The notes beneath the pieces were generated by a model. It made no database searches, was not told where the DNA came from, and worked only from the letters and a program-made list of their open reading frames with translations. A DNA stretch of 33,554 bases, taken from assembly GCA_011620215.1 (NCBI GenBank), contig WOZP01000144.1, forward strand, positions 1 to 33,554. Direction: 5' to 3'. This document shows positions 1 through 6,858 of this stretch, piece after piece. Source of the stretch: Rugosibacter sp. (lineage in GTDB: Bacteria; Pseudomonadota; Gammaproteobacteria; Burkholderiales; Rhodocyclaceae). Positions within the stretch are counted from its first letter, which is position 1, and each line of letters opens with the position of its first letter. The translations under genes were made by a program, and so were the position numbers.

Positions 1-258
1 CTTAATCCAATAATAATTTCAAACCATGTCTTGGTTTTCATAATATTTTCTGGGGGATCCACATGCAAGCCGACATCAAGTCTGCTCATATAGTGCAGTT
101 TTTTCTCACTGAGCGCTGCCTGGGGTTGGCATCTGTAATTTGCATACCTTGGCACGAGGATACGCTATAGAATAAAAACTTCAATTGGCTCTGCGGAATA
201 TGCAGACTTGTCCCGTTGAAACAACGCTTCACTTTACATACACTGGAGAGAACGCATT
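1..258. other. Upstream intergenic region, no gene seen
   Basis: No convincing open reading frame, RNA gene or strong promoter is visible. A weak 6-bp hairpin (AAACCA/TGGTTT at about 21-37) followed by an AT-rich stretch could be the tail of a terminator for a gene left of the window. The last bases carry GGAG at a loose distance from the glutathione S-transferase ATG. A TTGGCACG box at 149-156 resembles a sigma54 -24 element, but the -12 GC is one base too far away. Confidence 0.5.
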
Positions 259-876
259 ATGAAACTATATTACGCCCCTGGCGCCTGTTCGCTTGCGCCA
301 CACATTGTGCTCGAAGAATCCGGCCTCGCTTATGAGTCAGAAGCCATTGACCTGCGTGGCAACCGTATGACCAGCTCTGGCAAAGACTTTAGCCAGATCA
401 ATGCCAAAGGCTATGTTCCCGCGCTGGTACTGGATGACGGCCAACTCCTCACCGAAGGCCCGGCAATTAACCAATACCTCGCTGACCGTGTACCAGAAAA
501 AAAACTGGCCCCCGCCAACGGCACGATAGACCGTTATCGCCTGCAAGAATGGCTGACTTTCTTGGGTACCGAATTGCACAAAAGTTTTTCGCCACTCTTT
601 AATCCTGCTACGTCCGACGACTGGAAAAAAGCATCTCTTGAGACGGTGAATCGCCGCCTGGAATATGTTGCTACGCAACTCGCTGGCAAGCAGTTTCTCG
701 TCGGAGATAACTTCACCATTGCCGATGCGTACTTGTTCACCATCCTCGGCTGGGGGCAGTACGTTGGTCTGGATATCGGCAAATGGCCTGTGCTGAAGGA
801 ATACCATGGCCGCATCTTCATGCGTCCCGCTGTGCAAGCCGCACTCAAGGCAGAAGGCCTGATTCCTTCCGCTTAA
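259..876 (+). CDS. Glutathione S-transferase, beta class
   Basis: A 205-residue cytosolic enzyme predicted to conjugate glutathione to electrophilic or aromatic substrates. The N-terminal thioredoxin-like half starts MKLYYAPGACSLAPHI, the usual opening of bacterial beta-class enzymes, including the Cys10 that beta-class enzymes use in place of a catalytic Tyr or Ser. The VPAL and TEGPAI segments form the glutathione site. The all-alpha C-terminal half contains the FTIADAYLF capping motif. Length is normal for the family. The ATG has GGAG about 11 bases upstream. It lies just ahead of an SRPBCC gene and an HpaB-type monooxygenase on the same strand, so a role in aromatic compound handling or detoxification is plausible. 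The exact substrate cannot be read from the sequence. Confidence 0.9.
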   Translation: MKLYYAPGACSLAPHIVLEESGLAYESEAIDLRGNRMTSSGKDFSQINAKGYVPALVLDDGQLLTEGPAINQYLADRVPEKKLAPANGTIDRYRLQEWLTFLGTELHKSFSPLFNPATSDDWKKASLETVNRRLEYVATQLAGKQFLVGDNFTIADAYLFTILGWGQYVGLDIGKWPVLKEYHGRIFMRPAVQAALKAEGLIPSA

Positions 877-896
877 GATGCAATAAAAACTCTGCA

Positions 897-935
897 GCAG
901 GTGGCTCCAAACCAGAAAACTCTGGGGCTGCCTGC
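897..935 (+). terminator. Imperfect hairpin after the GST gene
   Basis: Arms 897-908 and 924-935 can form a 12-bp stem with three G-U pairs and a 15-base loop. No T-run follows on the + strand, so it is more likely an attenuating or RNA-stabilising hairpin than a full terminator. The next gene starts 40 bases downstream. Confidence 0.25.
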
Positions 936-974
936 CGCATCATGTATAACTAAAAAAAACGAGGAGAAGATACT

Positions 975-1400
975 TTGAGCGATAAAAAAACCACCGTCCA
1001 TGTCACCCGTGAGATGGATGCACCAGCCAGTGCCGTGTGGACAACCGTACGTGATTTTGCTGGCATTGCTAAATTCCTGCCCATGTTCGAATTGGTCGGC
1101 AAGGCTGATAACACCATAGGCTCAATTCGCACCCTTAAACAAGGCGATGCTATTTTTCGCGAGCGCCTCGAAGCACTGGATGACGCAGCACGCATCCAGC
1201 GTTATTCCATTGTCGAAGCACCTGTTCCTTTTCAGGATTATCTTAGCGAACTGGCAGTGCGTGATCTGGGCAACAATCGCTGCGCCGTAAGCTGGTCATC
1301 GACTTTCGTCGTCGTCGGCGCCCCTGAGGCTGATGTCGTTGGCATGATTAATGGCCTCTACAATGCGGGAATTGACCAGCTCGTGAAACTGCACACCTAA
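975..1400 (+). CDS. SRPBCC-fold protein (polyketide cyclase / START-like)
   Basis: A 141-residue single-domain protein. The opening pattern (VHVTREMDAPASAVWTTVRDF) and the hydrophobic strand/helix order match SRPBCC proteins of the polyketide cyclase 2 / MxaD-like group, which bind hydrophobic ligands in a deep cavity. No signal peptide is seen. The start is TTG, chosen because GAGGAGAAGA sits 5-14 bases before it. The first in-frame ATG (about codon 15) would delete the first beta strand. It lies between a glutathione S-transferase and an aromatic monooxygenase, so it may bind or transform a ring compound, but this is context only. The family is functionally diverse and no substrate can be assigned. 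Confidence 0.8.
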   Translation: MSDKKTTVHVTREMDAPASAVWTTVRDFAGIAKFLPMFELVGKADNTIGSIRTLKQGDAIFRERLEALDDAARIQRYSIVEAPVPFQDYLSELAVRDLGNNRCAVSWSSTFVVVGAPEADVVGMINGLYNAGIDQLVKLHT

Positions 1401-1508
1401 AAATTGCGAAGTCGCTCACGCTGACCTGTCATCAGTTGCTATAAACGCTATAAACACTTGACGGCATTGACGGCAGGCAACCAACTCTTAATGCACGAGG
1501 AGGAAAAG

Positions 1509-3062
1509 ATGGCCAAAAAAGAAAATGAAAAAGCCGCCGTTACCCGCCCCATGACGGGGGACGAATATCTGGAAAGCCTGCGCGATGGGCGTGAAGTTTA
1601 CATTTTTGGCGAGCGCGTCAAGGATGTCACCGCCCACCCGGCCTTTCGCAATTCAGCGCGGATGACTGCACGTTTATATGACGCGATGCATGATCCGGCC
1701 AAAAACAGCCAGTTGGCCGTACCCACCGATACAGGCAGTGGCGGCTTTACCCATCCGTTTTTCAAGGCGCCGCGCAATGCTGAAGACCTGGTTAAATCGC
1801 GCGATGCGATTGCGGAGTGGCAGCGCATCGGCTACGGCTGGCAAGGGCGGGCACCCGATTACAAAGCCAGTTTTATTGCAGCGATGGGCGCCATCCCCGA
1901 GTTTTTTGGCGAATACGAGGGCAATGCCCGTGCCTGGCACAAGAAAACCCAGGAGAGCCTGCTCTACTGGAACCATGCCATTGTTAACCCGCCGATTGAT
2001 CGTAACAAGGGTTCATCTGAAATAGAAGATATCTGCGTGCATGTGGAGCGCGAAACCGATGCCGGCATTATCGTTTCAGGTGCTAAAGTTGTTGCTACCA
2101 ATTCGGCGCTAACCCACCAGAATTTTGTCGGCTTATACGGTGTTCCCGTCAAAGACCCTCGCTTCGCTTTGATTTTCACCCTGCCAATGAACTCACCCGG
2201 CCTGAAGATTATCTGCCGCACCTCATATGAGTATGCCGCAGCCGTCATGGGCACCCCTTTTGACTACCCGCTCTCCAGCCGCATGGACGAAAACGACTCC
2301 GTCCTCGTGCTCGACAAGGTTTTAGTGCCTTGGGAAAATGTCTTTGCCTATCGCGACATCAATATCGTGAATAACTTCATTTTTGGTTCAGGTTTCATGT
2401 CGCGCGCCTTGTTTCATGGCTGCACGCGACTGGCAGTCAAACTTGACTTCATCACCGGCTTGTTTATCAAAGCGACAGAAACAACCGGTGCCAACGAATT
2501 TCGTGGCGTGCAGGGGCGTATCGGCGAAGTACTGGCCTGGCGCAACTTGTTCTGGAGTCTCTCGGAAGCCATGGCACGCAACCCGGAACCGTGGGGCAAG
2601 AATTCTGTCCAGGTCAATAACGAAGCCGCCAGCGCTTATCGCGTGTTTGCGCCCATGGCCTACCCCATGATCAAGGATCTGATCGAAAAAGACCTCGGTG
2701 CTGCCCTCGTCTACTTACCATCGCATGCCGCTGATTTTCTCAACCCGGATACCAGGCCTTACCTTGATCGCTTTGTGCGTGGATCCAATGGGATTACGGC
2801 AGAGAGCCGCGTAAAAATTCTCAAGTTGCTCTGGGATGCCATTGGCACTGAATTTGGCAGCCGACATGAGTTGTATGAGCGCAACTACGCAGGCAATCAC
2901 GAAGACAACCGGATACAGACACTCGGTTACGCTACTGCGACGGGAAAAATAGACCAGCTCAAGGGGTTTGTCGATACCTGCCTGAATGAATATGACCTCA
3001 ATGGCTGGATAGCCCCAGACCTCATCAACCCGACCGATGTCGGCCTGTTTGGTAAAAAGTAA
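1509..3062 (+). CDS. HpaB-type flavin-dependent aromatic monooxygenase (4-hydroxyphenylacetate 3-hydroxylase family)
   Basis: Large oxygenase component of the two-component FADH2-using family that includes HpaB, PheA, TcpA and PvcC. Typical segments are [33 protein letters not shown] and the C-terminal [20 protein letters not shown] followed by [13 protein letters not shown], all close to classical HpaB wording. The track ORF begins at a TTG at 1458. The ATG at 1509 is preferred because GAGGAGG lies 5 bases before it, giving 517 residues, which is normal. No HpaC-like flavin reductase is encoded in the window, so reduced flavin must come from elsewhere. The family also contains 4-hydroxybutyryl-CoA dehydratase, but the C-terminal wording favours the monooxygenase branch. 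A strong hairpin follows. The substrate is probably a phenol or related aromatic. Confidence 0.85.
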   Translation: MAKKENEKAAVTRPMTGDEYLESLRDGREVYIFGERVKDVTAHPAFRNSARMTARLYDAMHDPAKNSQLAVPTDTGSGGFTHPFFKAPRNAEDLVKSRDAIAEWQRIGYGWQGRAPDYKASFIAAMGAIPEFFGEYEGNARAWHKKTQESLLYWNHAIVNPPIDRNKGSSEIEDICVHVERETDAGIIVSGAKVVATNSALTHQNFVGLYGVPVKDPRFALIFTLPMNSPGLKIICRTSYEYAAAVMGTPFDYPLSSRMDENDSVLVLDKVLVPWENVFAYRDINIVNNFIFGSGFMSRALFHGCTRLAVKLDFITGLFIKATETTGANEFRGVQGRIGEVLAWRNLFWSLSEAMARNPEPWGKNSVQVNNEAASAYRVFAPMAYPMIKDLIEKDLGAALVYLPSHAADFLNPDTRPYLDRFVRGSNGITAESRVKILKLLWDAIGTEFGSRHELYERNYAGNHEDNRIQTLGYATATGKIDQLKGFVDTCLNEYDLNGWIAPDLINPTDVGLFGKK

Positions 3063-3091
3063 AGCTTCATTCCCTGATTGATTTAATCAGC

Positions 3092-3132
3092 ACGCACGAT
3101 GGCGCGACGATACTTGTCGCGCCATCGTGCGT
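3092..3132 (+). terminator. Strong 17-bp hairpin after the monooxygenase gene
   Basis: Perfect inverted repeat, arms 3092-3108 and 3116-3132 (ACGCACGATGGCGCGAC and its complement) with a 7-base loop, 30 bases after the stop codon. The following bases (TAACAATTTA) are AT-rich but not a pure T-run. It probably acts as a terminator or 3' mRNA stabiliser and closes the aromatic gene group. Confidence 0.7.
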
Positions 3133-3167
3133 TAACAATTTACAACCTGACTAATTGATTGGCCCAC

Positions 3168-3193
3168 AAAAAGTCGGCGCTGCTGATACGGCG
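3168..3193 (+). repeat. Dispersed 26-bp repeat, copy 1
   Basis: Starts AAAAAGTCGGCGCTG and ends GATACGGCG. The first 15 bases are identical to the copies at 4169, 30510 and (opposite strand) 17864, and the ACGGCG end is shared by all. It lies between the monooxygenase terminator and the dead regulator fragment. Its function is unknown. Internally it carries two (G)CGGCG blocks in direct orientation about 14 bases apart. Confidence 0.75.
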
Positions 3194-3259
3194 GACAAAT
3201 GCTGCAGCACGGGTATAAGCGGAGAAAACTGGCTGCCGTGGTTATGCGAATCCGTTCAT

Positions 3260-3424
3260 TTATGTTCTGCGCCGCAACTGCGACTCTAACCCAAGCTTCT
3301 TTGCTTGATATGCCACGCGCGGACGGGTAACACCCAAGGCTCTGGCCACGGCAGACAGGTTGCCACGATGCGGTTCTATCGCCGCTTGCAGTTAAAACGC
3401 CGTGATGGGATTCAATACCCCCTC
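3260..3424 (-). pseudogene. Remnant of a sigma54-dependent activator (C-terminal Fis-type HTH)
   Basis: Not in the ORF track. Reading the - strand toward the stop at 3260-3262 gives LQAAIEPHRGNLSAVARAL, then GVTRPRVAYQAKKLGL and a short basic tail. This is the classic Fis-type helix-turn-helix at the C-terminus of NtrC/AcoR/XylR-class sigma54 activators. The same frame continues upstream as NPITAF, but a TAA at 3392-3394 interrupts it just before LQAA, where family members usually carry a codon such as CAA. No central AAA+ domain is present upstream. I infer a decayed regulator, possibly the former activator of the neighbouring aromatic genes. Confidence 0.65.
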
Positions 3425-3570
3425 ATGATTTACAGCACCTCTGTCGCATATGGACTGATCATTAACAATGCCCGACGTTGAACTAGCAAAAACAGGCTGC
3501 GGTGCCACTTGCGAGGTTCCCTCTGTTTTTCGCCTTCCAACCCATCGGCATTATGCCGCCAATTCTTTCT

Positions 3571-3669
3571 CATGCCGAGAACTGAGCTAGTACGCTTCCG
3601 GTTGTAGAACGGTTCGATGTCATCGAACAAGTCAGCCTTCGCTCCGTCCTTGTGCTCTCGATCAAACCC
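3571..3669 (-). pseudogene. IS3-family transposase (OrfB) C-terminal remnant
   Basis: The 66-residue track ORF and its upstream extension read HKDGAKADLFDDIEPFYNRK followed by RTSSVLG. This matches the extreme C-terminus of IS3-family integrase-type transposases (usual wording: D-FDYIE-FYN-RRHS-LGY). The DDE catalytic domain and the terminal repeats are absent, and downstream the reading turns into unrelated sequence. It is a fragment of an old insertion lying against the dead regulator, with no coding potential of its own. Confidence 0.6.
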
Positions 3670-3719
3670 TAGTACGCACTAAAATATGCTGCTCATTTCA
3701 AAAACGAGGAGATCTCATC

Positions 3720-4118
3720 ATGCAAAGTACCCTTGAACAACGCAATATCGACATCGTTCGCAACTTCTGCGCTGACTGGAGCAAGTGCTCAAACCAGGCG
3801 CTACTCCCCTACTTCACTGAAGATGCCATCTACCACAACATGCCGTGGGTGCCACTCAAGGGACATCAAGCCATTGGAGATTTTCTTGCGCCCTTTTGGT
3901 CCATGCTTGATAGCATTACCTTCGATGTGCTCAACATTGCCGCAAACGGCGCGGTTATTTTTACCGAACGCGTTGACTATTTTCGGTTTAAAAATGGAGG
4001 AAAACTCGATCTTCCCGTCAACGGCGTGTTTGAACTGAACGCTGAAGGAAAGATTACCCAATGGCGCGAATATTGGGATCTTGCCGACTGGATAAAGCAA
4101 GGCGGCCCGACAGCTTGA
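3720..4118 (+). CDS. Limonene-1,2-epoxide hydrolase-like protein (NTF2 fold)
   Basis: A 132-residue cytosolic protein of the SnoaL/NTF2-like superfamily with the signature of limonene-1,2-epoxide hydrolases. The Arg-Asp-Asp catalytic set is visible as ERVD (R84, D86) and EYWD (D120). The supporting Tyr and Asn that position the water are in YHNMPW (Y38, N40). Family enzymes open epoxides by direct water attack activated by the Asp. Length is normal (130-150). The start is supported by AAAACGAGGAG about 8 bases before ATG. It stands alone between decayed mobile-element and regulator sequence and is followed by a weak hairpin. The substrate is not deducible. A steroid-isomerase-like NTF2 protein is less likely because the hydrolase residues are all kept. 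Confidence 0.8.
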   Translation: MQSTLEQRNIDIVRNFCADWSKCSNQALLPYFTEDAIYHNMPWVPLKGHQAIGDFLAPFWSMLDSITFDVLNIAANGAVIFTERVDYFRFKNGGKLDLPVNGVFELNAEGKITQWREYWDLADWIKQGGPTA

Positions 4119-4127
4119 GTCGAGTCT

Positions 4128-4148
4128 AGCCGGTTTTTCATACCGGCT
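4128..4148 (+). terminator. Short hairpin after the epoxide-hydrolase-like gene
   Basis: AGCCGGT/ACCGGCT stem of 7 bp with a 7-base T-rich loop, 10 bases after the stop. There is no T-run after the right arm, so termination strength is doubtful. Confidence 0.35.
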
Positions 4149-4168
4149 TAATGTGCACGCGAAATTGC

Positions 4169-4194
4169 AAAAAGTCGGCGCTGGGGATACGGCG
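4169..4194 (+). repeat. Dispersed 26-bp repeat, copy 2
   Basis: Carries AAAAAGTCGGCGCTG and GATACGGCG, then ATTCAA. It is 25 of 26 positions or nearly so identical to copy 1 at 3168 outside the variable centre. It lies about 50 bases beyond the stop codon of the IS30 remnant. Confidence 0.75.
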
Positions 4195-4242
4195 ATTCAA
4201 CCGGGATAACATCCATTGACCCGTCGTTTTATCCGGGCAGTT

Positions 4243-4705
4243 TCAGGTCCGAAGTGCAACGAGTTGATGATGATGCTCAAAGAAGTTGAAGGACTCAGGC
4301 ATAAGCAATTCGGCAGGGCACTTCCAGTCGAGGCTTTTGCGCGGCCGGGTGTTGAGTTGCCAAGCAACGGCATCGAGTTGGGCCTGAGTGAATCCAGAGA
4401 GGGCTGTGCGGATCGGCGAAATAGATATTGACGCCAGTCATCTCGGAGAACCGCTCGTGCTGCGCCATTTTTTGAATCCGTGTCTGGACACGCCCCTGAT
4501 TGTAAGTCAAAGAGAGCCGACGCTGCGCGTCGATGCGATTGAGGACGGTCCCGAAGCCGGTAACTGCCGCGTCGGCGGTGGCGTTGTCCATTCTTGCCAA
4601 GGCCACGAACAGCGTGGTTCGCTCGACCAACGTACCGACGGCAGACGCGTTGCGAGCGCCCTTGATCAGATCACCCTCCCAGTGTCCGGGGATGCTGCTA
4701 CGCTC
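4243..4705 (-). pseudogene. IS30-family transposase remnant, frameshifted and internally deleted
   Basis: Reading the - strand, ERSSIPGHWEGDLIKG, SAVGTLVERTT and YFADPHSP match the DDE catalytic core of IS30-family transposases. The N-terminal HTH domain is missing. After DPHSP an internal deletion removes the segment with the third catalytic residue (normally SNENTNG). The coding then resumes in another frame as SGFTQAQLDAVAWQLNTRP and KSLDWKCPAEL, ending at a TGA at 4243-4245. A short insertion also disturbs the segment after TYNQG. The element cannot be active. At its 5' end it is fused in frame to an unrelated signal peptide (4727-4786). Confidence 0.85.
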
Positions 4706-4726
4706 AATAATCAATGGGCCATAGCC

Positions 4727-4786
4727 TGCCGCCCAAGCCACCGGAGTTAGCAGCAGGCATAAAACAAAAATCAAAAAACGATTCAT
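4727..4786 (-). pseudogene. Orphan signal peptide fused to the IS30 remnant
   Basis: MNRFLIFVLCLLLTPVAWAA is a textbook Sec signal peptide (basic n-region, hydrophobic core, AWA cleavage site). AAGGA lies about 9 bases before the ATG, so it looks like a genuine start. It is followed almost at once by IS30 transposase sequence, forming the 163-residue track ORF 4295-4786. I infer that a secreted-protein gene at the 3' end of the EPS operon was interrupted by an IS30 element and its remainder lost. The identity of the lost gene cannot be read. Confidence 0.6.
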
Positions 4787-4876
4787 TACGATGTTCCTTT
4801 CAGTGCTTCAAGCGCGCTTTTCAGGCCAAAAGATGATGCTAGCAGAAGTAGTTCATACGCATAAAGCCTACTCTAG

Positions 4877-5635
4877 TTAGCAACGAAGCAATTGCCGCAT
4901 CGCCTTAGCAATGAAAATAGTATTCGTCACCAGATAGCGCTTCCATAAACGTCGCGGCTCTGAGCACAGGCGGTGCAGCCACTCCAGCCCTGCGTTCTGC
5001 ATCCATTTTGGCGCCCGTTTAATCGTACCCGCATGGTAATCAAAAGCTGCACCTACACCGATCATCACACCCTTCACTCGACCCCGATGGGCGGCCATCC
5101 ATTGTTCCTGCTTGGGGCAACCTAGGCTCACCCAAATGGTGCCAGCGCCAGCAGAATTAATCCGGGCCACATCAGCCTCGTCCTCTTCAGCCGTGGCTGA
5201 TCGAAAAGGCGGCGAATAAGCACCTGCAATGAGCAAACCCGGGAAGGCCGCTTTCAAGCGCTGCTGCAATAATTCCAGAGTAGTGGATAGCCCACCATAA
5301 AGATAAATGCTCTCCCCACGTAACGCCGCCTGCTCGCAATACTTCCACATAAGATCCGGCCCGTTGATACGCTGCTGGTCAGGGAAACCAAGTATTCGCA
5401 GCATCTTGGCCACAGGCGCGCCATCCGGCGTCGCCATATCAGCGGATTCAACAATGCGTCCAAAGGCTGCATCCTGCCCGGCTGTTACCACCGAATGCAC
5501 ATTGCATATACACACATAACGCGATTCACGCGCCGCTGCCCATGTGCTAATCCGCGACAGCGCGTTATCCCATCCCACCACATCAATTGATGCCCCCAGC
5601 ACCGGAGCCCTCACCCGCTTGTCTTGCATCGTCAT
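4877..5635 (-). CDS. WecG/TagA/CpsF-family glycosyltransferase
   Basis: A 252-residue GT26-type enzyme that adds an N-acetylmannosamine-type or related sugar to a lipid-linked saccharide at the inner face of the membrane. Family signatures are NVHSVVTAG, ADMATPDG (holding the proposed catalytic Asp), YLYGG, WVSLGCPKQEQWM and GVGAAFDYHAG. The basic, hydrophobic C-terminus (EPRRLWKRYLVTN) is the usual membrane-contact appendage. Length is normal. Its ATG overlaps the stop of the preceding GT4 gene by 4 bp (ATGA), implying translational coupling. It is the last intact gene of the EPS operon. The donor sugar is not certain. Confidence 0.9.
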   Translation of the reverse strand: MTMQDKRVRAPVLGASIDVVGWDNALSRISTWAAARESRYVCICNVHSVVTAGQDAAFGRIVESADMATPDGAPVAKMLRILGFPDQQRINGPDLMWKYCEQAALRGESIYLYGGLSTTLELLQQRLKAAFPGLLIAGAYSPPFRSATAEEDEADVARINSAGAGTIWVSLGCPKQEQWMAAHRGRVKGVMIGVGAAFDYHAGTIKRAPKWMQNAGLEWLHRLCSEPRRLWKRYLVTNTIFIAKAMRQLLRC

Positions 5636-6858
5636 CTAACTTCCTTTGCAACCGCACTAATCGCCTCTTCGTAGATCGCGATGAGTTGTGCGTAATTTCG
5701 CGTTGCAGAAAACTCTGCTTCGTACTTTGCCCGCGCGTTACGCCCCATTTCTGCCATGCGCTCTGGATGTGCGTGAGCCCAATTCAACTTATGCGCCAGA
5801 TCAGCGGCATTTCCCGGTTCGAACAACAGGCCGGTAACACCCTCTTCAATCAAATCGATCAACGGCCCAAGCCGACTGGCGATCACAGGCAGGGCACAGG
5901 CAAACGCTTCCACCAACGTTCTTGGAAAGCTTTCGTAACAAATACTCGGTAGCACCAGCGCCACCGAACATCCCATTTCGGTTCGCACTGCCTCCTCGGA
6001 GAGCGCACCCAACGCAGTCAGCCCGGAATGCCCCTCAAGCAAGCCCGACTCAGGCCCTGTTCCCGCTACCCGTAAGCAGGACGCTATGTCCAGTAACGCC
6101 CAGGCCCGAACCAGCACATCAATACCCTTTTCGGCCGACAAACGCCCAACGAAGAGAAAACTCGTACGCTCGGCAAGTGGTGGTGGCGGGGAGTCCACGA
6201 AATTCGGCTTCACCATCACGCGCTCCGCAGGCAAACCGCCCTCGATGAACTTGCGTCGGCAAAACTCATTGAGCGCAATGTAGCGCGTTACCTTGTCGCG
6301 GTAGGTGTTCAGTATTGAACGATGCAAGACCAGCATACCAGTCAACACCGCCGACTGCGCCCTTGAATCACGGTAGCAACCATGCAGCACACTGCGCCAT
6401 GGCAAATGGCCAAGGCAGTCTTCGCACACCCGCCCTTCACGCAGATACGTCGCTTGAGGACAGTGCAGACGAAAATTATGCAATGTCTGCACCACCGGCA
6501 AACCGGCCGCCCTCACCGCCCAGTATGCAGAAGGAGAAATTAGCGGGAAAGTATTGTGGAAGTGCACGACATCCGGCCGAAACCGACGAATCGATTCAGT
6601 CAAAGCGGTTACGGAACAGGTTGACCAGACGGTATCCACCGCTGCCTTCCAGCGCGGTGTGACCTTCAATTCATCATTATGCCGCTGAAAAATATCGACT
6701 TCATGCCCACGCCCGCGCAATAACTCAAATTCCGCATTAACAACGGCATCCTCCCCGCCACGCAACTGGTAAGCGTTGTGTACGATCAAGACACGACGCT
6801 GCGGCGTTACCAATTGTGCCGACACATCTTCGCGACCAATCAAGACTGACATGCTCAT
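5632..6858 (-). CDS. GT4-family glycosyltransferase
   Basis: A 408-residue GT-B fold enzyme. The N-terminal Rossmann domain begins RRVLIVHNAYQLRGGED. It includes DVVHFHNTFPLISPSAY and a Cys cluster (HCPQATYL-CEDCLG) often seen in EPS GT4 enzymes. The C-terminal domain has SFLFVGRLSAEKGIDVLV and the donor-site E-x7-E motif ESFPRTLVEAF. It probably transfers a hexose from a nucleotide sugar to the growing lipid-linked repeat unit. The start ATG overlaps the stop of the upstream three-domain transferase (ATGA, 6855-6858). A second ATG two codons in is equally possible. Donor and linkage are unknown. Confidence 0.9.
   Translation of the reverse strand: MSMSVLIGREDVSAQLVTPQRRVLIVHNAYQLRGGEDAVVNAEFELLRGRGHEVDIFQRHNDELKVTPRWKAAVDTVWSTCSVTALTESIRRFRPDVVHFHNTFPLISPSAYWAVRAAGLPVVQTLHNFRLHCPQATYLREGRVCEDCLGHLPWRSVLHGCYRDSRAQSAVLTGMLVLHRSILNTYRDKVTRYIALNEFCRRKFIEGGLPAERVMVKPNFVDSPPPPLAERTSFLFVGRLSAEKGIDVLVRAWALLDIASCLRVAGTGPESGLLEGHSGLTALGALSEEAVRTEMGCSVALVLPSICYESFPRTLVEAFACALPVIASRLGPLIDLIEEGVTGLLFEPGNAADLAHKLNWAHAHPERMAEMGRNARAKYEAEFSATRNYAQLIAIYEEAISAVAKEVR

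Noticed and set aside
149-166. TTGGCACG box upstream of the GST gene as a sigma54 promoter
   Set aside because: The distance from GG to the next GC is 11 bases where 10 is required, and the -12 element is TACGCT rather than TTGCW.
4388-4750. 120-residue + strand ORF over the IS30 remnant
   Set aside because: It is the antisense shadow of transposase sequence, which is recognisable on the - strand.
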